From Caballeronia glebae (lineage in GTDB: Bacteria > Pseudomonadota > Gammaproteobacteria > Burkholderiales > Burkholderiaceae), in contig NZ_FCOJ02000053.1 of the NCBI RefSeq assembly GCF_001545035.1, positions 1-52,895 on the forward strand: 52,895 bases of DNA, given 5' to 3'. The notes under the pieces were generated by a model. The model had not been told where the DNA came from, ran no database searches, and saw only the letters and a program-made list of their open reading frames with translations. Below, piece by piece: positions 25,280-33,364 of this stretch. The position numbers and the translations under genes were made by a program. Position 1 is the stretch's first letter, and every line of letters begins with the position of its first letter.

Positions 25280-25747
25280 GTGAAGCGAGTCTGGTTTTTC
25301 TCCCTCGTCGTCGTCTTGAGCGCGATCGCCGGCGGTTGCGGCAAGGACGGATCGCGAAACGCAACTCAGGAAACGGGTGCATCCGCGAGTCAGGCGGTTC
25401 AGCCCGGGTCGGCCGCGAGCGAAGCAATGGCTGCATCGGGCGCGCAACCGCACGGCGCGCCGGCCGCCATCAGCCGAGCGCAGTTGCCGGGGGAAGCCGC
25501 CGAAACCCTCCGTCTGATCAAGGCGGGCGGCCCGTTCCCCTTCGGCGAGGACGGCGTTCTGTTCCGCAACAGCGCGACCTTGCTGCCGGAACATCCGCGC
25601 GGCTATTACCACGCATACACGGTTCGCACGCCGGGGTCAGCGGATCGCGGGCAGCGCCGTATCGTCTGCGGCGGACCGCGCAAGCAAACCCGCGACTGCT
25701 ACTACACCGACGATTACTACGTCAGTTTCAAACGCATCGCGGAATAG
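25280..25747 (+). CDS. RNase Sa/barnase-fold lipoprotein, catalytic residues lost
   Basis: 155 aa from GTG 25280 with a lipoprotein signal (VWFFSLVVVLSAIAGGC, Cys20), a Ser/Ala/Gln linker and a guanyl-specific ribonuclease domain at 73-153. Compared with RNase Sa, as I recall its sequence, the fold core is very close (GYYH-YTV-TPG, RG-RRIVCGG, YYT-D-Y). The general base Glu (YHEYTV) is Ala112 and the acid His (GDHY) is Tyr146; the Arg pair R126-R127 remains. It is therefore probably a non-catalytic RNA- or nucleotide-binding lipoprotein. Confidence 0.8.
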   Translation: MKRVWFFSLVVVLSAIAGGCGKDGSRNATQETGASASQAVQPGSAASEAMAASGAQPHGAPAAISRAQLPGEAAETLRLIKAGGPFPFGEDGVLFRNSATLLPEHPRGYYHAYTVRTPGSADRGQRRIVCGGPRKQTRDCYYTDDYYVSFKRIAE

Positions 25748-25804
25748 ATTCGGCGGTCTTGCGCACGCGAGCGTCGGCGCCATATCGCGCACCTTCGCCG
25801 TCCA

Positions 25805-26422
25805 TCACAGCAGACCCAGCCGTTCGAACTCGACTTCGAGCGCGTTGGCGTCTTCGAACTTGTAGCCGATCAGTCCGGCATCGAGCGCGCCGCGCACATT
25901 GGCGTCGGTGTCGTCGATGAAAAGCGTTTCTTCCGGCCGTGCGCCGATTTTATCTACGCAGCGAAGGTATGTCTGCGCCGCCGGTTTCGTCGCGCCGAAC
26001 GACGCGGACGAATACACCGCGTTGCCGAACAGGCGATCGACGGCGGGATTCAGATAACCGAGATGGTCCGTGACCAGATGGCAATTGTTGGTGAGGATCG
26101 CTATTGCGCGGGACGTCCGGAGCTGCGCGGCGAGCGCCAGCGTGCGCTCGTTCGGCGTGATCGATACGCAACGCGACGCGAGCCATTCGTCCTTGCTGAG
26201 CGGATAGTCGAGCATCGCGCCGAGCGTGGCGAGATATTCCATCTCGTCGATGATGCCCGCATCGGCGCGCGCTTCGAGACCCGAACCCCAGATTGCATGA
26301 CGCACCGTATCAGGCGCGCAATGTGCCGTCGCCGCGAGATGCGCGACGCGGGCATCGCGGTCGTAATGCGTCAGCACGCCTTCCATGTCGAAGAGGACGA
26401 GCGAGATCCTGGCGATGGTCAT
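25805..26422 (-). CDS. HAD-superfamily hydrolase
   Basis: 205 aa. HAD motif I is LFDMEGVLT, where the usual second Asp is Glu; motif II ILTNN; motif III a Lys in GATKPAAQTYL; motif IV LFIDDTDANV. The layout with a small helical cap (residues 20-85) matches YihX-like sugar-phosphate phosphatases. Cytosolic. The start ATG 26422 has little ribosome-site support. Substrate unknown. Confidence 0.84.
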   Translation of the reverse strand: MTIARISLVLFDMEGVLTHYDRDARVAHLAATAHCAPDTVRHAIWGSGLEARADAGIIDEMEYLATLGAMLDYPLSKDEWLASRCVSITPNERTLALAAQLRTSRAIAILTNNCHLVTDHLGYLNPAVDRLFGNAVYSSASFGATKPAAQTYLRCVDKIGARPEETLFIDDTDANVRGALDAGLIGYKFEDANALEVEFERLGLL

Positions 26423-26465
26423 GTCCGTAATCGAGGAAGTGGCTGCCCGACGATACTAACAAGAC

Positions 26466-26507
26466 AAAAACGCCACGGCGCATCGAGCCGCACACGCGGC
26501 CCGATGC
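26466..26507 (-). terminator. Probable terminator of the phasin gene
   Basis: On the minus strand a 12-bp stem with one G-U pair (26507-26496 with 26491-26480) and a 4-nt loop lies just past the phasin stop. Five T residues (26470-26466) follow 9 nt later, so termination may be partial. Confidence 0.5.
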
Positions 26508-26517
26508 GTCCCGCAGA

Positions 26518-27042
26518 TCAAGGCGAACGCTTAGTCGATACGTGCGAGGTCTTTGCAACTTCTCCGTTGACATCGAGAACGACGCCACTCGTTTCGCGCG
26601 TGGCATCGTTCGTGGCGTCGGCCAGATTCGTAATGAGTGCGCCCGACGATTGCGTCGCCGTCTGCACGTCATCGGCGGCGGCGTTCGCCAGGTCGCCGAA
26701 CTTGATGCCGTTGCGTTCGTACTGATTGCGCACTTCGCCGAGGATATCGTCCTGAGTCGAAGTGATGATCGACATCACATGCTGACCATACGAAGCGGCC
26801 TTCTGCGGAAATTGCGCCAGCATGACCGACTGCCACCCGAGCACATCGCCGGCGCCGGCTTGATCGCCCGCGCTCAGAAGCGCGTTGCTTTCCTCGACGA
26901 CCGTGCGAACCGTCTGCACGTTCAGTTCACCGAGCGCCTGCAGGCCGCTCGCGAAGCGCCCTGTCATGTTGAGGAATGCCTGCAAATTCGCGCGTGCAAG
27001 CGACGGAACCTGATATGCGAACTGACCGGGATACTGGAACAT
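26518..27042 (-). CDS. Phasin family protein
   Basis: 174 aa; surface protein of polyhydroxyalkanoate granules. Start ATG 27042 (MFQYPGQFAYQ) follows AAGGAGCGGTCA. The family pattern of amphipathic helices is present: ARANLQAFLNMTGRFASGLQALGELNVQTVRTVVEES, with the typical AGDQAGAGDVLGWQSVMLAQFPQKAASYGQHV. Indicates PHA storage, as usual in Burkholderiales. Tail is Ala/Thr/Asp-rich. Confidence 0.9.
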   Translation of the reverse strand: MFQYPGQFAYQVPSLARANLQAFLNMTGRFASGLQALGELNVQTVRTVVEESNALLSAGDQAGAGDVLGWQSVMLAQFPQKAASYGQHVMSIITSTQDDILGEVRNQYERNGIKFGDLANAAADDVQTATQSSGALITNLADATNDATRETSGVVLDVNGEVAKTSHVSTKRSP

Positions 27043-27340
27043 TGACCGCTCCTTTTCAAAGTGGAATGTAAATCGGTAAAAGGAAAATGCGGCAGTCAGA
27101 CGCGACGTGGCGTGTTCTTCCACGCGCGACGCCGATAGCTTTTCGCGTTGCGACCGACCGGCTGATCACGATATGACAGTTACGTGCATGCCCGATGAAA
27201 TTCGGCGGGCGACGCCGATGATCCGAGGCCGCATTTCCCGTCTGAGACGTGAGCCGACGCGCGGCGGTTCCCGCTCGTCGCCGCGACTGCTCTGCACGCA
27301 CGACGCGTGCCGCAACCGATGCGCCGATGGAAAAATAGGC

Positions 27341-27535
27341 TTAGCTGTTCGCGACCCGAATGTGATCCGGCGGAAAGCCGAGTTCGTTGGCGGCGTCTTC
27401 GAGGTCGCTCAGCGCCTGGCCGAACAGATCGCCGATTTCTTCCGTCCCGACGAATAGCTTGCCCGACCATTCGAGTCCTTTCGATGGCGGTACAGCCAAT
27501 AGCGTGATCTTGTCGTTGTCGTATTCGTCGTGCAT
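27341..27535 (-). CDS. Conserved-looking small protein (64 aa), unknown
   Basis: Product MHDEYDNDKITLLAVPPSKGLEWSGKLFVGTEEIGDLFGQALSDLEDAANELGFPPDHIRVANS, acidic, no signal peptide. GGAGACAGCG gives a good ribosome site for ATG 27535. Composition and start support a real gene, but I do not recognise the family. Divergent from the GNAT gene. Confidence 0.65.
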   Translation of the reverse strand: MHDEYDNDKITLLAVPPSKGLEWSGKLFVGTEEIGDLFGQALSDLEDAANELGFPPDHIRVANS

Positions 27536-27745
27536 CGCTGTCTCCGCGCGTCAGCCCGCCGGGAGGCGGCAATCTTGCGACGGCGCGGACCCATTATCGA
27601 TCGGCCACCTTGCAGGAAACTTAGCGATCGTTCGTTCATAACCCGCCCTTATCGAACTTCGAGCGATACATCGAGGCGCCGGAATGCCAGTTGCTAGACA
27701 GGGCGTGAAGCAGGCGCCGTATGACTTCATTCTCGCGAGGCAGGC

Positions 27746-28222
27746 ATGAACGACTCTCAGACCATCTTTATCGGCAGCGAGGACCCCGGCTCGCTCGACG
27801 CACGCGTTCTGTGCGATGAACGCTCCGCCTATCTCGCGGCGCTGACGGGCGAGAGCGGGCAACGTGGCATGGCCGACGACGATCTGCGGAGCATCCGCGC
27901 ACGCTTCGTCGTGGCGAGAAACGCGATGGGCGAAGCAATGGGATGCGGCGCGATTCGACGGCAAAGCTATCGCGTCGCCGAACTGCTGCGGCTGTATGTC
28001 CGCCCGCAGTATCGCGGGCTGGAAACGGTCCTGCTGGCGTATCTCGAAGAGGAAGCGCGCCTGCTTGGCTACCAGATGGTCTGCCTCGTCGCGACGCCGG
28101 CCGAGCGGAGCGCGTCGCTGATTTGCGAAGCGAGCGGGTATCGCCGCATGTTGATCGACGATTGCCGTTTCCAGCCGGGCGATACCGTGTGCTTCGAAAA
28201 ATCGCTGCTCGATCCGGCGTGA
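27746..28222 (+). CDS. GNAT family N-acetyltransferase
   Basis: 158 aa. Core GNAT pattern: MGCGAIRRQSYRVAELLRLYVRPQYRGLETVLLAYLEEEARLLGY, which includes the acetyl-CoA-binding V-x-P-x-[YF]-R-G-x region, followed by CLVATPAERSASLICEASGYRRM. Cytosolic. Acceptor substrate is unknown. A weak GAGG ribosome site precedes ATG 27746. Confidence 0.83.
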   Translation: MNDSQTIFIGSEDPGSLDARVLCDERSAYLAALTGESGQRGMADDDLRSIRARFVVARNAMGEAMGCGAIRRQSYRVAELLRLYVRPQYRGLETVLLAYLEEEARLLGYQMVCLVATPAERSASLICEASGYRRMLIDDCRFQPGDTVCFEKSLLDPA

Positions 28223-28323
28223 GATTCGAGGACGAGCGCGCGGCATGAGGGTTGCTGTGCCGGTGAGCGCGCATGCGCACCGCTATCGCGAGCGGCGTTA
28301 AATCGCGCAACTGGGAGGGAATC

Positions 28324-28557
28324 GTGGACGATCAGAAAGAGCAGGACCGTATCCGTCGTCGCGCATACGAGATATGGGAACGCGAGGGCAGTCCCGAAGG
28401 GCGCGCCGAGGAGTTCTGGCAGCAGGCGTTGGCATCGATCGAAGCGGAGGACTCGCCGGGTTCCGCCGGCGGTCAGACAGTGAATGGGGACGCCGACGTT
28501 CCGCGAAATCAGTCCGGGCGCGAAGCCGAGTCGCCAAGCGGCGCGACGGCGAAGTAG
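28324..28557 (+). CDS. DUF2934 protein
   Basis: 77 aa from GTG 28324 with GGGAGGG upstream. Residues 8-30 (RIRRRAYEIWEREGSPEGRAEEFW) are the DUF2934 signature; the rest is a disordered Ser/Gly/Asp tail. The family is widespread in proteobacteria and unexplained. Confidence 0.8.
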   Translation: MDDQKEQDRIRRRAYEIWEREGSPEGRAEEFWQQALASIEAEDSPGSAGGQTVNGDADVPRNQSGREAESPSGATAK

Positions 28558-28599
28558 CATCGCGCTTGCTGCACCGCTGCGGCCTGCAGGCGTGCCGTA

Positions 28600-28890
28600 G
28601 CGGTGCGGTCTGAATCTCCCGTTTTGCCGCCATCGACCCGCGATGAAGGCGGCCGCATAGAGCATCGGCGCGGCGATTTCATCGGGCTTGCCGATGCACG
28701 CTCGCCGCAAACGCGGCCTTTCTTCCCTCCGTGCCGATATCGGTCGATCCCGCGCGACGGCATTGGCGCGAACGCCCGTCGGCGCGGCTTCGAGCGCGGC
28801 CGATTTCATGATGTCTTCGACGGCATGCTCGCTGCCCGCATAAGTCAAAGCGAATGCCGCGCCTTCGTGCCTGTCGCCGCCGATTGAGCG
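28600..28890 (-). pseudogene. Remnant of a short-chain dehydrogenase/reductase
   Basis: Only the C-terminal half of an SDR is left: AFALTYAGSEHAVEDIMKSAALEAAPTGVRANAV, then GKPDEIAAPMLYAAAFIAG. The expected ending VDGGKT appears in another frame immediately after, showing a small deletion or frameshift. The YxxxK catalytic lysine is replaced (YAGSE), and the cofactor-binding half is missing. It abuts the 3' end of the transporter gene. Confidence 0.75.
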
Positions 28891-28902
28891 GCGCGAACGC
28901 GC

Positions 28903-30567
28903 TTATTTCAGCAACGTCATCTGCAGCACCTTGAAGATCACGAGCCCTACCGCGATCACCAGATAGCCGCGCAGCACGCCCATCCAGATTCGCGTCGCGA
29001 GCGTCATTTTTTGCGGGGCGAGCGTGTCGAGCGGCGGCATGCGCCATGTATCGCGTTGCGCACGCTCGACGCTCGCTTGCGCCGTTTGAACCGTCCACGA
29101 GATGCCGCTCGCGCGACGCAGCAGCACGCTGGCCGCGAAGCCCGCGATTGCGAGAACGGTGCCGCCGGCCAGCACATCGACGATCGTCTCGCCGCTGATG
29201 TCCGGATACATCACGGCCGCGGTCAGGATGATCGATAGCATCACGAGCACCCATATGACCGAGCCGGTGAACAGGTTCAGTTTCTTCGAGTTGACCCACG
29301 GACCGAGCACGGCGCGGTCGTTGCAGAGCAGCAGCAGGAACACGGTCGCGCTGGGCAGCAGCACGCCGGCAAGCGTCTGCACCGCTTCGGTCAAGAGGCC
29401 GAGCGGACTGCCCGGAACCAGCACGATCATCGCCGCAAGCGCGACGATGCCGAAGTAGACCAGGTAAAAGCCCTTCGCGTCCGTCACGCCGCGATGCAGC
29501 GAGTGCCGGATCTTGAACACGTCGCCGATCGCATACGCGGTCGAGAGCGACACGGCCGCCGCGCCGATGATGCTCGCGTCGAGCAATGCGACCGCGAACA
29601 GCGTGGCGCTGGTGCGGCCCGCGTACCTTTCGAGGCCGGCGATCACGCCGCCCGCATCGGTGAAGTTGCCGAACTCGGGACGGCCCGAGAACAACGCGGC
29701 GGTGAAGCCCATCATCGCGACCGCGCCGATCAGCACGAACACGATGCCGATCCACAAATCCGCCTTCTCGTACTTCATGAAGCGCGGCGTGATGCGCTTG
29801 TCGATCACGTAGCTTTGCTGGAAGAAGAGTTGCCACGGCGCGACCGTGGTGCCCACGATGCCGATCACGAGCAGCATCACATCCGAAAGCTTCGCGTGGG
29901 CGGGCCAGTTCGGCACGAGGAAATCCCGCGTCATCTGCGAGACCGGCGGATGAATCGCGACGAGCACCGGCACGAGCACGAGGCTCAACACGCAGAGCAC
30001 CACCGCGAAGCGCTCGAAGCGCCGGAAGTCGCCGGTGCTCACCGCGGCCATCGTCAACGCGGCCGCGACGCAGACGCCCGCAACCTTGGGCAGCCCGAAG
30101 AAGTCGAGCACGAACGTGATGCCGATGAATTCGGTGACGATGGTAAGCGCGTTGAGCACGAAGAGATCGATCACGCTGAACGCGCCCCAGAACTTGCCGA
30201 AGCGCTGGAAGATCAGCCGCGCGTGGCCGACGCCCGTCACCGCGCCGAGACGCAGCACCATCTCCTGATTGACATAGAGCACGGGCACGAGCAGCAACAT
30301 GGTCCAGAGCAGGGTCGTGCCGTAGTTCTGGCCCGCCTGCGTATAGGTGCCGAACGCGCCCGCGTCGTTGTCGCCGACCATCACGATGAGGCCGGGCCCG
30401 AGTATGGCGAGGAGCGTGCGGAAACGCGCCCACCACGTGTTGCGCGGCGCGGTGTCGTGATGCGCAATCGAACCGAGCGCACCGCGAATATCGCCGATGT
30501 GCGCGTCGTCGAGCACGGCGGCGCGCTGCGGGGTGGCGGGCGGAGAGACGTTCGATGGTGTGGACAT
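28903..30567 (-). CDS. NRAMP-family divalent cation transporter, NRMT-like
   Basis: 554 aa with about eleven or more membrane segments. The TM1 metal-site region reads GDNDAGAFGTYTQAG (D66, N67, D68) instead of the classical DPGN, and TM6 reads TTVAPWQLFFQQ: the transition-metal-selecting Met-Pro-His motif is Ala243-Pro-Trp245. Loss of that methionine marks NRAMP-related magnesium transporters rather than Mn/Fe importers. Start ATG 30567 is behind GGGG. An AT-rich dyad lies 15-27 bp upstream. Confidence 0.85.
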   Translation of the reverse strand: MSTPSNVSPPATPQRAAVLDDAHIGDIRGALGSIAHHDTAPRNTWWARFRTLLAILGPGLIVMVGDNDAGAFGTYTQAGQNYGTTLLWTMLLLVPVLYVNQEMVLRLGAVTGVGHARLIFQRFGKFWGAFSVIDLFVLNALTIVTEFIGITFVLDFFGLPKVAGVCVAAALTMAAVSTGDFRRFERFAVVLCVLSLVLVPVLVAIHPPVSQMTRDFLVPNWPAHAKLSDVMLLVIGIVGTTVAPWQLFFQQSYVIDKRITPRFMKYEKADLWIGIVFVLIGAVAMMGFTAALFSGRPEFGNFTDAGGVIAGLERYAGRTSATLFAVALLDASIIGAAAVSLSTAYAIGDVFKIRHSLHRGVTDAKGFYLVYFGIVALAAMIVLVPGSPLGLLTEAVQTLAGVLLPSATVFLLLLCNDRAVLGPWVNSKKLNLFTGSVIWVLVMLSIILTAAVMYPDISGETIVDVLAGGTVLAIAGFAASVLLRRASGISWTVQTAQASVERAQRDTWRMPPLDTLAPQKMTLATRIWMGVLRGYLVIAVGLVIFKVLQMTLLK

Positions 30568-30581
30568 GGTGCACCCCGTAG

Positions 30582-30594
30582 TAAATATTGTTTA
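30582..30594. promoter_or_regulatory. AT-rich dyad upstream of the transporter
   Basis: TAAATATTGTTTA, an inverted repeat of TAAA-N5-TTTA form, 15 bp from the transporter start. Could be a metal-regulator site or part of a promoter. Confidence 0.3.
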
Positions 30595-30799
30595 TCTGAC
30601 TTGACCGCCATCCGCCCCGCCGACAGGCGCGCGCGAACGCGCGCCGTCTGCGAGGCGGCGGTATTCCCAGACGGCGGACGCACGGCGGCGTCACGCCATC
30701 TGGGGCGGATCGAGGTGCACGTTTGAGTTACGACGAAGTACTACGCGCGCACCGCTTGCCTTTGCGACAAACGGCGGCGTTGAAGAGGCGCGGACGTGA

Positions 30800-31048
30800 G
30801 TCGCTCAGGCGGAAATCTGGTTCGAAGGTCGACTACTGCAAGTGTCCAAGGCATTAGCCCAATCGTTGAAGACTGTGGATTTTATGGACCGCTTTGAAAC
30901 GCCGTCAAGCGTTGAATCTCCATAGCCTGAAAATAAGTTCGGCTTGGATGACGCTGAAATATTTGCCCCCGGAATTACGCGGTTGAACCTTTCAACGCGG
31001 GAAGTTATCGCGCTTATGCGACGCACGCATGCGCATTGGCGCGCCTAA
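30800..31048 (+). pseudogene. Unidentified frame broken by a single TAG
   Basis: After a TGA at 30797 the frame reads VAQAEIWFEGRLLQVSKAL to SVESP, a TAG at 30923-30925, then PENKFGLDDAEIFAPGITR through LSTREVIALMRRTHAHWRA and TAA at 31046. Both halves look protein-like and stay in frame. Possible genuine starts are absent before TAG except ATG 30884. I do not recognise a family; codon use is AT-richer than neighbours, suggesting acquired DNA. Confidence 0.4.
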
Positions 31049-31110
31049 GGCTTTCTTAAGCATCGGTGATGCAGTCTTTGTGTCCCAGGCGCGCTAACGT
31101 TCGGACGCAT

Positions 31111-32295
31111 ATGGCTCAGCTACATGTTGCCCACCTGTTCTTCGCCTTCGCTGCCGTGTTATCCGCGCTGTGCTCCGGCGTGGGCATCGTGTACACCGTG
31201 TCGGCCAGCTTCCTCATGCGACGCTTCTTTTCGCGTCCGACAAATGCGCCCGTCGGCTTTCCGGCGGTCTCCATCATCACGCCGCTGCATGGCGACGAGT
31301 GGCAGCTATCGGAGAACCTGACGAGCTTCGTGGAGCAGGACTATCCGGGACCGGTTCAATATATTTTCGGCGTCCATGACAGAGCGGATTCGGCGCTCGT
31401 TGCCGTCGATGTCGTGCGCGCGCGTTTTCCTGACAAGAACATAACGGTCGTCGTGGATGGCACGCTTTACGGACCCAACCGAAAGATCGCCAACCTGACG
31501 AACATGCTGGATCGCGCGCAGCACGATGTACTCTGTTTCGCCGACAGCGACGTTCGTGTAAGCCCTGGCTTTCTGCGCGACATCGTAGGCGCGCTTCAGC
31601 AACCCGGCGTCGGGTTGGTAACGAGCGCCTATCGTGGAATGTGCGCGTCGCGCTTCTGGCCTCGCGTCAGTCGCGCGATGACGAACTATCATTTCCTGCC
31701 GGGCGTAGTGACCGGACTGGCCATTGGACGAGCGCGACCCTGCTTCGGCCAGATCATCGTCATCACAAGGGCGACGCTGCTGCGCATCGGCGGACTGGCG
31801 CAGTTTGCGCATCATCTCGCGGAGGACTACGCGATCGGCGAAGCGGTGCGCCGCAGCGGTTTGACGGTCGCCGTGCCGCCGTTCACCGTGCGTCACGCCT
31901 GCGTCGAGACCACGTTTTCCCGGCTGATCGCACACGAGTTGCGTTGGAGCCGCACGATTCGCGCGGCCGATCCGAGCGGTCATCGCGGTGCTGTTCTGAT
32001 GCATCCGTTTCCGCTCGCCTTGCTATCGCTGATGTTTTCATCTGGCAATCTGCTGGCCTTCGGATTGATAGCGCTGACGCTGATGGCCCGCGCGATACTC
32101 GTCTGGCAAACGGATCGCGCGACGGGCGAGCGTTACGGTGGCTTTCCATGGTTGCCGCTTTGGGATGTCCTTCAGTTCGCGATCTATCTGGCGAGCTTCT
32201 TTTCGTCCCGCGTGTCATGGCGTGGACGACGCTTCGATGTGGACGGCGACGGTTTGCTGTCGCCGTGTGTCCAACGTGACGCGAGCCTGAAATGA
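31111..32295 (+). CDS. hpnI: Hopanoid glycosyltransferase HpnI
   Basis: 394 aa from ATG 31111 (a GTG/ATG pair at 31066-31069 is an alternative). Family-2 transferase adding GlcNAc to bacteriohopanetetrol at the inner membrane. Seen: N-terminal membrane anchor (LFFAFAAVLSALCSGVGIVYTV), VSIITPLHGDEWQLSENLTSFVEQDYP, DSD motif in CFADSDVRVS, EDYAIGE and RWSRTIR, then C-terminal hydrophobic segments. It heads the cluster hpnI-hpnL-hpnJ. Confidence 0.87.
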   Translation: MAQLHVAHLFFAFAAVLSALCSGVGIVYTVSASFLMRRFFSRPTNAPVGFPAVSIITPLHGDEWQLSENLTSFVEQDYPGPVQYIFGVHDRADSALVAVDVVRARFPDKNITVVVDGTLYGPNRKIANLTNMLDRAQHDVLCFADSDVRVSPGFLRDIVGALQQPGVGLVTSAYRGMCASRFWPRVSRAMTNYHFLPGVVTGLAIGRARPCFGQIIVITRATLLRIGGLAQFAHHLAEDYAIGEAVRRSGLTVAVPPFTVRHACVETTFSRLIAHELRWSRTIRAADPSGHRGAVLMHPFPLALLSLMFSSGNLLAFGLIALTLMARAILVWQTDRATGERYGGFPWLPLWDVLQFAIYLASFFSSRVSWRGRRFDVDGDGLLSPCVQRDASLK

Positions 32296-32341
32296 TCGCC
32301 GATTTCACAACGATCCTTCTTCACGCAAAGGCGGCGCCCGG

Positions 32342-33331
32342 ATGAAATATCTCGGGTCCGTTGCCGCTCTGCTCGGCCTTTTGATCGCGGGATGGCTCAT
32401 CTGGCGCGATGACCCCGCCGTGATCCTGCGTCTGCTGGAATCCGCGGGCGCGGGCTTGCTGCTGGCCGCGCTCGTACACATCTTTTCGATGCTGCCGAAC
32501 GCGCGAAACTGGCGCATGCTGATTCGCGATGCGGAGCGGCCAACGTTTGCAACCATGCTCAGACTCGTCTGGATTCGCGAGTCGATCAACGGTCTGCTGC
32601 CCGTGGCGCGCATCGGCGGAGAGATCGTTTCATTTCGCTTGCTCGGACGTGCCGGCGTGCGTCCGGAAACGGCCGTGGCGAGTCTCGTGGTGGACATGCA
32701 GCTCACGTTGATCAGCCAGGTCGTCTTCGCACTCTTCGCCGTCGGATACTTGCTGGAGCAAACCTCGTCGGATTCCACGCGACTCGTGGGAAGGCTGGCG
32801 TGGGGTCTTGCGGGCGTGTTGCCGGTGCTCTTGCTGTTCGCGCTCGTGCAGCATGCGCGGCCGTTCGAACGCGCCGCAAGAACGCTCAACCGCATCACGA
32901 GCGGAAAGGTGTACGCGCTCGTCGGCAAGTCGGCGCGCATCGATCAGTCCATCAAGCTGATCTGGCGGCAGACCGGTATCGTGATTCGCTATTTGTTCAT
33001 CTGGCAAACGCTGCAGTGTCTTGGTCTCGCACTGGAGATCTGGGTCGCGTTGCGCGTGCTCGGCTCGAACGCAAGCTTCGGGACAGCGTTCGTGATCGAA
33101 GCGCTGATTCAGTTCGTGAGCAGCATGGCCTTCGTCGTGCCGGGCAGTATCGGCGTGCAGGAAGGCGGCTTCATGCTGATCGGCGGCATGCTGGGTATCG
33201 ATGCGCCAACCTGCCTCGCGCTGGCGGGTGCGCGTCGCGTGCGGGATTTGCTGTTCTTCGTGCCGGGGCTGATTTACTGGCAAGCGGCGGAGCGTTCGTT
33301 CGGCGCGCGGCGACCGGCGAACGCGAAGTGA
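32342..33331 (+). CDS. hpnL: HpnL-like hopanoid-associated membrane protein
   Basis: 329-aa integral membrane protein of the lysylphosphatidylglycerol-synthase transmembrane (UPF0104) family; TIGR03476/HpnL fits the context. Markers are RESINGLLPVARIGGEIVSFRLLGRAGV and SSMAFVVPGSIGVQEGGFMLIGGMLG, typical of this family. It may help move hopanoids or their sugar precursors. ATG 32342, after AAGGCGG. Confidence 0.8.
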   Translation: MKYLGSVAALLGLLIAGWLIWRDDPAVILRLLESAGAGLLLAALVHIFSMLPNARNWRMLIRDAERPTFATMLRLVWIRESINGLLPVARIGGEIVSFRLLGRAGVRPETAVASLVVDMQLTLISQVVFALFAVGYLLEQTSSDSTRLVGRLAWGLAGVLPVLLLFALVQHARPFERAARTLNRITSGKVYALVGKSARIDQSIKLIWRQTGIVIRYLFIWQTLQCLGLALEIWVALRVLGSNASFGTAFVIEALIQFVSSMAFVVPGSIGVQEGGFMLIGGMLGIDAPTCLALAGARRVRDLLFFVPGLIYWQAAERSFGARRPANAK

Positions 33332-33364
33332 TTCCGTCACTCGCGGATATCTTTGAGGGCATCC

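Larger units (their letters stand above)
30568..31110. other. 543-bp intergenic region with a decayed frame
   Basis: AT-richer than its surroundings. It contains the transporter's upstream dyad (30582-30594) and an 83-codon plus-strand frame interrupted by TAG (30800-31048). Nothing else recognised. Confidence 0.6.

Noticed and set aside
30805..31026. 73-codon minus-strand frame in the hopanoid upstream region
   Set aside because: No ribosome site or recognisable motif, and the plus-strand frame there is more protein-like.
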